Origin: Actinomycetes bacterium
GTDB taxonomy: Bacteria > Actinomycetota > Acidimicrobiia > Acidimicrobiales > Acidimicrobiaceae
Direction: 5' to 3'
Assembly (NCBI GenBank): GCA_021846265.1
Contig: JAJZCF010000002.1
Span: forward strand, 1-44,486
DNA length: 44,486 nt
Shown: positions 1 to 9,736 of the stretch, piece after piece
Numbering within the stretch: the stretch's first letter is position 1
Layout: each line of letters opens with the position of its first letter
The notes under the pieces: generated by a model
The model's input: the letters and a program-made list of their open reading frames with translations, nothing else
The model's database searches: none
What the model was told of the DNA's origin: nothing
Translations under genes and position numbers: made by a program

Positions 1-176
1 CCAACCAGAATGAGCTTGTCAACTTTAGGTGCAAACACGCACATCTCCCCAGCAAGAAACCACTTATATGCCGCTTGAGGATCGATACCTCGAGATTGCA
101 CCCACTCAGGCAGGTTTTGAGGGAACTCGTAATGGTAGCTTGATTCGTCAACGGTTGACGCCCCATTCGCTTTTTG
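1..176 (-). pseudogene. N-terminal fragment of an IS607-family serine recombinase (TnpA), cut by window edge
   Basis: An open minus-strand frame runs from an in-frame TAG at 177-179 to the left edge. It encodes LPEWVQSRGIDPQAAYKWF followed by an ending close to KVDKLILV. This matches the pattern of the MerR-like helix-turn-helix that opens IS607 recombinases in actinobacteria (roughly L-x-E-W...G-x...A-Y-x-W-F...G-R-L-I-L-V). In that family the domain selects the DNA target and is followed by a serine resolvase domain, which would lie off the window. The usual start just before the L-P-E-W motif is missing: there is a CTG at 111-113 and a GTG at 99-101, but no ATG, GTG or TTG between the stop and the motif. 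I therefore favour a decayed remnant, although a CTG start is possible. Family assignment is by motif memory only. Confidence 0.5.
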
Positions 177-377
177 CTAAACGCACCTGATGAGTCTCCC
201 TTTAAAATCACAGCCGCCAGATCAGCCATAGAAATTTAAACAGAAAGGAGTGCTGGCCAACAGGCAAAAGCAAGCTCGTCCAAGTTGAGCATCGGCGCAA
301 GTCGACTGAATGCTCAAACTGACCTGTTTGCTAGGCCTATTATCACCATTGGTTCATTTAGTTCAGAGCTTTTGCGC

Positions 378-1664
<1,287 letters not shown>

Positions 1665-1729
1665 TCATTCGTGCCCCTCTGAGATCTCCTCGACCTGGGC
1701 ACGCCAAACACCTTAAACTTTTCTACAAT

Positions 1730-1754
1730 TTCATCCACCTAAACAGTGGATGAA
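1730..1754. repeat. Perfect 9-bp inverted repeat upstream of sqdB
   Basis: TTCATCCAC and GTGGATGAA flank a 7-base spacer, about 100 bp upstream of the preferred sqdB start. It could be an operator or a transcript hairpin. No U-tract follows on either strand, so an intrinsic terminator is unlikely. Confidence 0.55.
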
Positions 1755-2200
1755 GGCTCACATTCACCGTGCCCTAAGGCGCGGCGATCAGGTGAATCGA
1801 CTAATTAAGGCTAGTCGAGCGCAGATCCAAAGCGCGTGTTCTCAGCAATCCTTAACAATTTCATAGCATTTTCTCACTTTCCCCACAGCCAACAGGTCAG
1901 GGCAAAATGCACCTCAATTGCAATTGGAGTCGGGCGAATAATGGGCATTTGGCGTTTCGCTTCAAAGATAGCGGGCGGCAAAGCAGGAATACAAGGGCCC
2001 CTAACCATATCAGGTGGCAGGTTAGAATCGAGCAAGACAAATACCCTAACCGTCCGTCGGAGGAATTGATTAGTGCTGAAGCGGCCCACTCGTAACCAAA
2101 AATTCGAAGCGACCCGCTGGTCGAGCGCTTCTAGGCCTTGGAGTGGTGGCTTCGCCTTATCCTGTTCTTTGCTATTTCGCCTGACTTTATTAGCTGAGAG

Positions 2201-2217
2201 CGCAATTTGAAATTGCG
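2201..2217. promoter_or_regulatory. 17-base perfect palindrome, candidate operator of the fluoride operon
   Basis: CGCAATTTGAAATTGCG is an 8-bp perfect inverted repeat around a single central G. It ends 75 bp before the first crcB start and lies just upstream of the best-looking promoter. With almost no spacer it suits binding by a dimeric regulator better than an RNA hairpin. The regulator is unknown; a smaller palindrome with the same AATTG core lies at 1915-1926. Confidence 0.5.
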
Positions 2218-2219
2218 GC

Positions 2220-2249
2220 TGTCAAACGGAATCATTTCTGAACTATACA
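2220..2249 (+). promoter_or_regulatory. crcB: Candidate sigma-A type promoter of the crcB operon
   Basis: TATACA at 2244-2249 resembles a -10 box. A weak -35-like TGTCAA at 2220-2225 lies 18 bases upstream. Transcription would begin near 2256, inside or just before the hairpin at 2252-2272, and the palindrome at 2201-2217 would sit directly upstream. The -35 match is poor, so this is a proposal only. Confidence 0.3.
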
Positions 2250-2251
2250 TG

Positions 2252-2272
2252 AGGGCAAGTAATCGACGCCCT
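2252..2272 (+). promoter_or_regulatory. Leader hairpin before crcB
   Basis: AGGGC and GCCCT pair across an 11-base loop and are followed by TTT, then AAAAT. The structure ends 20 bases before the crcB ATG and upstream of its GGAG ribosome site (2282-2285). It could be a weak attenuator. It does not match the fluoride riboswitch consensus I know. Confidence 0.35.
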
Positions 2273-2292
2273 TTTAAAATTGGAGCCTTACG

Positions 2293-2760
2293 ATGATCTC
2301 AAGGCTACGGACTGTGCCTCGTAAAAATAGCTCTACTCTTTTGGCGCTCGTCGCCGTGGGGGGCGCTGTCGGAGCTGGTGGCAGGGTCTATCTCGAAATG
2401 GCAATGGCCAGTAAAGGCTTTCCAACTGCGACGCTGGCTATAAACCTCACTGGGGCTTTTGTTCTTGGCGTGGTAGTCACAATGGCACAGAGTTCAATCG
2501 TGCAAAATGCCGCAAAGTTTCGGGCACTATTCGGTACGGGCATGTGTGGTGGATTCACTACCTTTTCTACAGCAACCCTCGAAACTTTCAACCTTTTTCA
2601 CCACTCCCAATTCGGTTTGGGCATTGAGTATCTAATTTTGACAGTAATTGGGGGCGTACTGGCGGTATATTTTGGCATAGTGTTATCCAGATTCGTCAGC
2701 CTCGTCAACCGAAGGTTCAGGGATGAGAGGCACTATAGCGACGGACAAAGGGAGGACTAG
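2293..2760 (+). CDS. crcB: Fluoride channel CrcB/Fluc, first copy
   Basis: Fluc proteins are small dual-topology membrane channels that let fluoride leave the cytoplasm, protecting enolase and pyrophosphatase; they matter most in acidic habitats, where HF enters cells. This 155-aa protein has about four hydrophobic segments. It carries the family marks: GGAVGAGGRVYLE near residue 23, the conserved Asn in NLTGAFVLG, and GMCGGFTTFSTATLE with the phenylalanine-box FST. It has a basic N-terminal extension (about 18 residues) and a charged C-terminal tail (NRRFRDERHYSDGQRED), so it is longer than its partner at 3095-3463. GGAG lies seven bases before the ATG. It is the first gene of a three-gene plus-strand operon. 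Confidence 0.93.
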   Translation: MISRLRTVPRKNSSTLLALVAVGGAVGAGGRVYLEMAMASKGFPTATLAINLTGAFVLGVVVTMAQSSIVQNAAKFRALFGTGMCGGFTTFSTATLETFNLFHHSQFGLGIEYLILTVIGGVLAVYFGIVLSRFVSLVNRRFRDERHYSDGQRED

Positions 2761-2763
2761 AAA

Positions 2764-3093
2764 ATGCAAGAGTGGCACGCCGCCTGCAAGCTCTATATCT
2801 ATCTAGACGAATCGCAACGTATTCACAAAAGATCCGCACTGGATTTCCTCGCTTCAAAAGCCAAAGAGGCCACTCTGGGGATGACAGTTTTCAGGGGCAT
2901 AGAAGGAATCGGTTCACACCACCATTTGCACCGAGAGCGAATACTGAGCCTCTCGGACGACCTTCCCATTGTAATTGTCCTCATCGATACCAATGAAAAG
3001 ATCGACTCTTTTCTCGACTCAATAGAGTCCCACATCGAATCATTTTTCGTCACTAAAGAATCAGTCGAAGTACTGAATCGTAAGGTGCAATAG
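2764..3093 (+). CDS. DUF190 (PII-like) protein between two fluoride channel genes
   Basis: This 109-aa soluble protein matches the DUF190 family: a strand near KLYIYLDESQR, then GMTVFRGIEGIG around residues 39-50, and LSDDLPIVIVLID around residues 60-75. The fold is related to the trimeric PII signalling proteins. DUF190 genes often lie beside crcB, and a regulatory or accessory role in fluoride export is commonly suspected, but I know of no proven function. It starts 3 bp after crcB1, with GGGAGG upstream, and its stop is followed after one base by the TTG start of crcB2. This indicates tight co-transcription and perhaps coupled translation. Confidence 0.85.
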   Translation: MQEWHAACKLYIYLDESQRIHKRSALDFLASKAKEATLGMTVFRGIEGIGSHHHLHRERILSLSDDLPIVIVLIDTNEKIDSFLDSIESHIESFFVTKESVEVLNRKVQ

Positions 3094-3094
3094 C

Positions 3095-3463
3095 TTGGAT
3101 AACGTCTTTGCTGCACTAATCGGTGCGGTTGGTGCCATAGCCAGGTATCTATTTGACAGGTGGGTCATGTCAAGAACTAATGGCGACTTTCCATTAGGAA
3201 CATTTGCCGTCAATATGTCGGGAGCACTTATCCTGGGATTTCTCTTTGGCCTTCTGACCAGCCATCTGCTCTCCCACGCTGGCTACTTAATACTTGGCAC
3301 GGGACTAGTAGGAACCTATACAACATTTTCCACCCTCAGTTTCGAAAGTTTCGGGCTGCTCAGAGAGGGTCAGGTCATATCAGCGATCATAAACATGGCT
3401 GGTAGCTTTCTCGCAGGGCTGGCAATGGTCGCCCTTGGATATCTATTGGGCGTTCACCTCTAG
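3095..3463 (+). CDS. crcB: Fluoride channel CrcB/Fluc, second copy
   Basis: A second, compact Fluc subunit (122 aa, about four membrane segments). Marks: GAVGAIARYLFDRW at the start, NMSGALILGFLFG, and GLVGTYTTFSTLSFES. Organisms with paired crcB genes often assemble antiparallel heterodimers; the strong divergence between the two copies here fits that, but it is inference. The start is TTG at 3095-3097, with AAGGTG upstream. The stop lies only 3 bp from the end of the convergent gene at 3467, leaving no room for a terminator between them. Confidence 0.92.
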   Translation: MDNVFAALIGAVGAIARYLFDRWVMSRTNGDFPLGTFAVNMSGALILGFLFGLLTSHLLSHAGYLILGTGLVGTYTTFSTLSFESFGLLREGQVISAIINMAGSFLAGLAMVALGYLLGVHL

Positions 3464-3466
3464 CGA

Positions 3467-3874
3467 CTACTGCTCCGAAGGACTCGCTTTGTGCTCTCCG
3501 CTATTGACGATCGTGGTAACAAGCTCTTGGATTAGGCCGTCTCTTGCCAGTTCAACCTTTTTTCTTAACGCTTCTGAATCCACGACCGGTCCTATCAGGT
3601 CAATCCCCTCGTTAATAACCTTTTGAGCACTATCGCCAAATTCAAACCCGATTTTTACCAGTTCAACCGCAGTGTTTAGGTCTCCCCCGCCGCCAGACAG
3701 GCTCTCTCCGGCAACAGAGGCCGCTTTGGCAATGGTTCCAATTACCCTGCCGATGGAGTCAAACAATGCTTGAGGATCTGCTTTGGAACGGTCCTGCTCA
3801 ACCGATGAAAGCCAGCTTCGAACCTTCTCTTCAAGTTCCTGCTGGGTCTCACCCTCAAAACTCAGAGTTGCCAT
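3467..3874 (-). CDS. Small unknown protein, 135 aa
   Basis: I do not recognise this family. The protein looks soluble: a short N-terminal stretch (MATLSFEGETQQELEEKVRSW), a predicted helical middle with AKAASVAGESL and a GGGG turn near residue 77, then another helical part and a polar tail. No catalytic motif, signal peptide or clear membrane helix is seen. AAAGGAGG lies six bases before the ATG, one of the best ribosome sites in the window, so it is probably expressed. Its start lies inside the end of the Nudix gene (20-bp overlap), suggesting co-transcription. It is convergent with crcB2. Confidence 0.75.
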   Translation of the reverse strand: MATLSFEGETQQELEEKVRSWLSSVEQDRSKADPQALFDSIGRVIGTIAKAASVAGESLSGGGGDLNTAVELVKIGFEFGDSAQKVINEGIDLIGPVVDSEALRKKVELARDGLIQELVTTIVNSGEHKASPSEQ

Positions 3875-4586
3875 CTATTCCTCCTTTAACCTCTCCACCT
3901 GCCAACACATCCAACAAGTCCGACAATAGACTCGCAGTTGCTCCCCAAACAAGGTCCGTCTCCAGTTCAAAAAAATGCATTGTCCTGCTGCCAAACTCAG
4001 GTGACGACCATACCTCAGAATGATGCCTTTCAGGATCGATCAAGTCCCTCAGGCTCACTTTGATAACCCTTTCCACCTCTTCAGACTCGGAAAGTTGAGA
4101 ACTGTTCGGTATCTTGCCCACATAGGCAAGAAAACTCTCCGAATGCCTGATCGTCTGCAATGAACCGAGCAGGCCAATTCCTTCCACGTCGGACGGTTTT
4201 AGACCCACTTCCTCTTGAGCTTCCCTAATCGCCGCCTGGAAGAAGGTCTCTCCTGGCTCCACTCCGCCTCCTGGAAAGGATATCTCACCAGCATGCCTGG
4301 AAAGCTTTGTCGATCTCTTTGTGAGGACTATCCCCATGCTCCCATAAAAGTCAAATATTGGAATGAGAACTGCGGCTTGGCGCGAGGATCCGTTGGGCTT
4401 GGGACGACTATCAAAATGATCCGAACTCAGACGACTCCGTAGGATTAGAACCGCCTTTTCCAAGTCGACCTGGGCTAACTCTGAAATCTGCGTCTGCCAT
4501 AGTGACCTCTCCGCCACTCCGACGAAGGCGGGTACGGGAATAATTTGTGGATACCTGTTTCGATAATCTGCCGACGTATTTACCAA
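3855..4586 (-). CDS. Nudix hydrolase, CoA pyrophosphatase type
   Basis: Predicted to cleave CoA or its derivatives into phosphopantetheine and 3',5'-ADP, or a related nucleoside diphosphate compound. The Nudix box is complete: GGGVEPGETFFQAAIREAQ is followed directly by EEVGL, with the REAQEE metal-binding glutamates. Just before it, LTKRSTKLSRHAGEISFPGG is the signature of the CoA-specific branch (NudL/PCD1-like). The protein is 243 aa. The start is TTG with GAGGGGG six bases upstream; no ATG fits the frame better. It overlaps the downstream unknown gene by 20 bp and lies about 90 bp beyond the groEL terminator, so it is probably transcribed separately. Substrate assignment is by signature only. 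Confidence 0.85.
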   Translation of the reverse strand: MVNTSADYRNRYPQIIPVPAFVGVAERSLWQTQISELAQVDLEKAVLILRSRLSSDHFDSRPKPNGSSRQAAVLIPIFDFYGSMGIVLTKRSTKLSRHAGEISFPGGGVEPGETFFQAAIREAQEEVGLKPSDVEGIGLLGSLQTIRHSESFLAYVGKIPNSSQLSESEEVERVIKVSLRDLIDPERHHSEVWSSPEFGSRTMHFFELETDLVWGATASLLSDLLDVLAGGEVKGGIDGNSEF

Positions 4587-4673
4587 CTCTTACCCCCTCT
4601 CTCCGATGTTACTTGCCCCGAAGTACCAATTTGAGTTCCGATACTCAAGCCGACTCAGCAGAATTAACCGAAA

Positions 4674-4700
4674 AGGGGACAGAGCATCGCTCTGTCCCCT
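4674..4700 (-). terminator. Intrinsic terminator of groES-groEL
   Basis: AGGGGACAGAGC and GCTCTGTCCCCT form a perfect 12-bp stem with a 3-base loop. Read on the minus strand it is followed by TTTT, 47 bp after the groEL stop. Confidence 0.88.
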
Positions 4701-4747
4701 GGACTGCTTAGGGTCATTTCTTGCCTTGGCCATTCGGCCATGACAAG

Positions 4748-6391
<1,644 letters not shown>

Positions 6392-6685
6392 CTACTTATT
6401 CACCTTTGCCAGAATGTCACGAGAAGAAAGGACGAGGTAATCTACGCCCTCAAGGGACACTTCGGTACCGCCGTACTTCGAGTAGACGACCGTGTCACCC
6501 ACCTGAATATCTAGCGGAATGATCTGCCCAGTCGACTCAGCCCTGCGACCTGAACCGACGGCAAGAACCTCTCCCTGCTGCGGCTTCTCTTTAGCAGTGT
6601 CCGGAATGACCAGCCCTGAGGCGGTCCTCTCTTCGGACTCTGCCGGCCGCACTACAATGCGATCCTCCAGCGGTTGGAGCTTCAT
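6392..6685 (-). CDS. groES: 10-kDa co-chaperonin GroES
   Basis: Heptameric lid of the GroEL chamber. The 97-aa protein starts [14 protein letters not shown]. It carries the mobile loop ([19 protein letters not shown], near residues 17-35) that docks on GroEL, and ends in [19 protein letters not shown] lies about nine bases before the ATG, giving strong initiation. Its stop directly abuts the groEL start. The upstream CIRCE element indicates HrcA control. It lies downstream of tsaD, as in other actinobacteria. Confidence 0.99.
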   Translation of the reverse strand: MKLQPLEDRIVVRPAESEERTASGLVIPDTAKEKPQQGEVLAVGSGRRAESTGQIIPLDIQVGDTVVYSKYGGTEVSLEGVDYLVLSSRDILAKVNK

Positions 6686-6727
6686 CTAACAAGCCTCCTT
6701 GTAAGGTTTGGACCGGATATTGGCCAA

Positions 6728-6754
6728 TTAGCACTCTAGCAGTCTGAGTGCTAA
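6728..6754. promoter_or_regulatory. CIRCE element (HrcA operator)
   Basis: TTAGCACTC and GAGTGCTAA are separated by exactly nine bases, a perfect match to the CIRCE consensus. It lies 43 bp upstream of the groES start. In known systems HrcA binds CIRCE and represses groESL until heat shock. Confidence 0.97.
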
Positions 6755-6831
6755 TTGCGGTAGTTATTCTTCACTTCGAGCCAAAATCTGCCAACTTTCC
6801 CGGGACGAGGTGCCAAAAGTATTCTCTGCGC

Positions 6832-7866
6832 TCACTCGTAATATTTGAGCATCGCCGATGGCTCAACACCAAAGGCAGGATCGCTAGGTCCCTCTACTGC
6901 GAGGCGGTAAGCACCTGCGGCAGCAATCATCGACCCGTTGTCAGTACAAGCGATGGGAGCAGGAATGGCCGACCGTATTCCCATCTCCTGCGCCGCCAAT
7001 GAAACTTCGTGGCGCAGCCTAGAGTTAGCGGCGACTCCACCTCCAAGCACGACCGATTTGACCCCGTAGGCTTTTGCAGCCGCAAAGGTCTTTTTCACCA
7101 ACACATCGATCACGGCTTCTTGGAAGCTCGCTGCGACTAGCTCTGGTGACGCCACCTTATTCGTCTCCAGATAGTTCAGTACTGCGGTCTTGAGGCCGGA
7201 GAAAGAAAAGTCATAGCCCTTATTGAGCATCGCCCTTGGAAAGCGAATAAAGTCACCTTCGACTTGCCTCGAAGCGAGGTCTATCGCTGGGCCACCAGGA
7301 AAGCCAAGTCCAAGAAGCCTCGCAACCTTGTCAAAGGCCTCACCCGCAGCGTCATCGATTGAAGTTCCGACAAGTTGATAGCTACCGGGACCGCTTACAT
7401 AGATCAACTGAGTGTGCCCCCCGGAGACCAGAAGAACCATAGCCGGAAGCTCCGCTGGATATGTTTCAAGCGACGAAGCGAAGATGTGGCCTTCCATATG
7501 ATCCACGCCGACAAGGGGTACCCCCCAGGCAAGAGAGAGGGACTTGGCCGCCGCCACGCCTACGAGGAGGGAACCCATCAGCCCGGGACCCTTAGTGACG
7601 GCAATTGCATCGATCTCTCGAGATGGGTTCGAAATCCTTGCCCTTTTCAAGGCCTCGTCAATTACCGAGATTATGACCCTTTCATGCTCCCGGGAGGCGA
7701 GTTCCGGGACCACCCCCCCAAAACCTGAGTGGATCTGGCCTTGAGTCGAAATCACCGAAGAGAGCACCGTATTTGCTCTCACCACCGAGGCCGCACTTTC
7801 GTCACAGGAGGTTTCTATCCCCAAGATGCTGTAATCATTGGCCCAGAACAGCCTTTTCTCACTCAT
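6832..7866 (-). CDS. tsaD: tRNA N6-threonylcarbamoyltransferase, catalytic subunit TsaD
   Basis: Transfers the threonylcarbamoyl group to A37 of ANN-decoding tRNAs (t6A), working with TsaB and TsaE, whose genes lie just upstream. Marks: LGIETSCDESA at the N-terminus, the metal-binding HMEGH block with VDHMEGHIFAS, LLVSGGHTQLIYV, FSFSGLKTAV and GGGVAANSRLR. The frame is open 13 codons further upstream to 7905, but I choose the ATG at 7864-7866. It gives the usual N-terminus (MSEKRLFWANDYSILGIETS) and an 8-bp ATGAGTGA overlap with the end of rimI, indicating translational coupling. Length 344 aa is typical. Confidence 0.97.
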   Translation of the reverse strand: MSEKRLFWANDYSILGIETSCDESAASVVRANTVLSSVISTQGQIHSGFGGVVPELASREHERVIISVIDEALKRARISNPSREIDAIAVTKGPGLMGSLLVGVAAAKSLSLAWGVPLVGVDHMEGHIFASSLETYPAELPAMVLLVSGGHTQLIYVSGPGSYQLVGTSIDDAAGEAFDKVARLLGLGFPGGPAIDLASRQVEGDFIRFPRAMLNKGYDFSFSGLKTAVLNYLETNKVASPELVAASFQEAVIDVLVKKTFAAAKAYGVKSVVLGGGVAANSRLRHEVSLAAQEMGIRSAIPAPIACTDNGSMIAAAGAYRLAVEGPSDPAFGVEPSAMLKYYE

Positions 7867-8494
7867 CTGACTCGCCACTTTGCGCCTCCATCGGCTCCTC
7901 GACATCGAAGTCTACCGATCCTTCTAAAGCCTCCTCCTCCGTGGCGTCCCGCCCGAACTCTCTCAATTCAGTTCTAACCTTTTCTCTTCTCCGATTGTTC
8001 TCCTCTGACGCAATGTCGTAGCACCACATAATCACGGCGTCCTCATTGGACTCCGCGTAGTAATTCTTTCGGATGCCCACGGGTTCGAATCCAAATTTGA
8101 AGTAGAGCCGCTGGGCGACCTGGTTACTCGCCCTGACCTCTAACGTCATGTCCTTAATTGATAGTCCTTGAGCCACCTCAAAAGCGTTGAGAAGCAGACG
8201 CTTTGCGACCCCTTTTGACCCATAGGAGCCATCGACGGCAATATTGGTGATATGGCACTCATCGAGTATGACCATCATCCCGCAGTACCCAATGACCTTT
8301 GAGCCCAGAACGGCTACAAAGTACTGGCGAGATTCACCGAGGGAAATCTCGGAAAGAAATATCCCCAACGACCAAGGGCGAGGATATGACCGATTTTCGA
8401 TACGTAACACTCCAGGCAAGTGTCGTCGCCGCATCCTGATAACCTTCAAATCACTCACCGGATTGGAGCTAATTCCTCTCAATCCTTCACCCAT
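7859..8494 (-). CDS. rimI: GNAT N-acetyltransferase, RimI type, with acidic C-terminal tail
   Basis: RimI-type enzymes acetylate the N-terminal residue of ribosomal protein S18 in E. coli and other targets elsewhere. Seen here: a GNAT fold with IENRSYPRPWS near residue 32, the acetyl-CoA loop region VDGSYGSKGVAKRLL, LEVRASNQVAQRLYFKFGF and YYAESNEDAVIMW. The family usually has about 150-160 residues. This protein has 211 because of a tail from about residue 165 that is first basic (NNRRREKVRTELREFGR), then strongly acidic. The tail is likely disordered and of unknown role. The start overlaps the tsaB end by 16 bp; a GTG 13 codons further on is an alternative start. Its position between tsaB and tsaD supports the call. 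Confidence 0.88.
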   Translation of the reverse strand: MGEGLRGISSNPVSDLKVIRMRRRHLPGVLRIENRSYPRPWSLGIFLSEISLGESRQYFVAVLGSKVIGYCGMMVILDECHITNIAVDGSYGSKGVAKRLLLNAFEVAQGLSIKDMTLEVRASNQVAQRLYFKFGFEPVGIRKNYYAESNEDAVIMWCYDIASEENNRRREKVRTELREFGRDATEEEALEGSVDFDVEEPMEAQSGESDE

Positions 8495-9261
8495 TCCAAA
8501 TCACCAGTGGAATTCAACCTTTGGTAGCTCACCTTGGTATCGGCACCCCGCACATAAGAGATGGCCACGTCATTGTGGCTTTTCAACTTCGTCCTATCGG
8601 GCGCAGCATTCATTAGCTGCCACATCGACTCGCAGGTTTCCCGACGCATATCAGGAAGATGAAAATTGACAACGTCTCCGTCATAATCTCCAGCAAGAAC
8701 TTGGCTCGGAGCTCGATCCGAAACGACCAGAAAAGTCGTTCCCGTCTGATTTGCGTTACCAAGCCAAGTGGACAGTTGGTTCGGGCCAAGGACAACCGGC
8801 CCCGACAGCGTAGTCAAGCCCGAAAGACCCCTTGCGCAGATCGCTCCAAAGGCCTCCTGCTTCCGGACCCTTCTGAGGACGACAACCGGATCTAATGTTT
8901 CAGCGTAGATGTTAGCGATCACCTCATGAGAAGCAAGTGGAACAATCCCACAGCCTAAAGCGTATGAAAGAGTCTTTGAAAAGGTCACCCCGACCCTCAG
9001 GCCGGCCATTGAGCCAGGCCCGACCACTACTCCAATTGAAGATATCGAGGAGACTTCAAGGTTCATTCGGCTTACTAAGCTCTCCACCTCCAGGCTAATG
9101 GCCTCAATTTGGCGCAAGCTATCCCGCCGATCGGAGACGATCAACTTTCCCTCCGCAACCAAACCAAGAAGCAACTGTTCACCCGAGGTATCAACGAGGA
9201 GATGACATCCCGGAGCTCTCATCTCCCTCATAATGGTGTCCCGACCGTTCTCCTCGGTCAT
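8479..9261 (-). CDS. tsaB: tRNA threonylcarbamoyladenosine biosynthesis protein TsaB
   Basis: An ASKHA-fold partner of TsaD without its own catalytic metal site, needed for t6A formation. Marks: HLLVDTSGEQLLLGLV near residue 20 and VVGPGSMAGLRVGVTFSKTL near residue 78; the family usually shows GPGSFTGLR, so Met-Ala replaces Phe-Thr here. The C-terminal half is weakly conserved, as is normal. The 260-aa length suits the family. It overlaps tsaE by four bases (ATGA) and rimI by 16, so tsaE-tsaB-rimI-tsaD read as one coupled unit. Confidence 0.93.
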   Translation of the reverse strand: MTEENGRDTIMREMRAPGCHLLVDTSGEQLLLGLVAEGKLIVSDRRDSLRQIEAISLEVESLVSRMNLEVSSISSIGVVVGPGSMAGLRVGVTFSKTLSYALGCGIVPLASHEVIANIYAETLDPVVVLRRVRKQEAFGAICARGLSGLTTLSGPVVLGPNQLSTWLGNANQTGTTFLVVSDRAPSQVLAGDYDGDVVNFHLPDMRRETCESMWQLMNAAPDRTKLKSHNDVAISYVRGADTKVSYQRLNSTGDLEWVKD

Positions 9262-9734
9262 TGGACCTCCAAGTGACTTAATAGCGATTCAAATCTACCC
9301 AGCGAGTCATTTCTGAGGGTAAATTCCAAGATTCTTGATCCTTGATCCTGCCCAGGCACCTTGAAATCGACGACGACTACCGCATCGAGTTCGCCTTCGG
9401 CCCTCTCTCCCCACTCGACAACCGCGACCGCCCCTGCATCTAGTTCCTCGTCTATGCCGAGCATTTCAACCTCTACTGAACTGCTGGTTCGATAAAGGTC
9501 GCAGTGAAGTAGATCAAGGCGTCCCGAATAGCTTTTGACCATCAGAAAAGTCGGGCTGGTGACGGGTCCCTTGATGCCCAATCCGCGGGCAAAACCCTGC
9601 GTAAAGGCGGTCTTTCCCGCTCCCAGCGGACCACGAAGATCGATCACATCACCCGGGATAACCGCTAAAGCCAACTTCTCCCCTATTTCCTGGGTCTGTT
9701 GAACTGACCCAGAACGAAGCTCAAACTTTTTCAT
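9258..9734 (-). CDS. tsaE: tRNA threonylcarbamoyladenosine biosynthesis ATPase TsaE
   Basis: Small P-loop ATPase that binds TsaB-TsaD and resets the t6A complex. Marks: Walker A in LRGPLGAGKTAFTQGFARG near residue 34, VTSPTFLMVKSY, the HCDLYR motif, GIDEELDAGAVAVVEWGER with the Trp-Gly-Glu signature. 158 aa is typical. It lies 2 bp after the uracil-DNA glycosylase gene, which has been inserted between alr and tsaE compared with the common actinobacterial order, and overlaps tsaB by four bases. Confidence 0.96.
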   Translation of the reverse strand: MKKFELRSGSVQQTQEIGEKLALAVIPGDVIDLRGPLGAGKTAFTQGFARGLGIKGPVTSPTFLMVKSYSGRLDLLHCDLYRTSSSVEVEMLGIDEELDAGAVAVVEWGERAEGELDAVVVVDFKVPGQDQGSRILEFTLRNDSLGRFESLLSHLEVQ

Positions 9735-9736
9735 GT

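Noticed and set aside
1836-2095. Overlapping short frames on both strands in the sqdB-crcB gap
   Set aside because: They are mutually overlapping, have no conserved motif and no supporting context.
2218-2292. Possible fluoride riboswitch before crcB
   Set aside because: The hairpin at 2252-2272 lacks the GGNGATG...TCNCC and pseudoknot pattern of the crcB motif as I know it. A covariance search would decide.
7867-7905. 13-residue N-terminal extension of TsaD
   Set aside because: The downstream ATG gives the normal N-terminus and an ATGAGTGA coupling with rimI.
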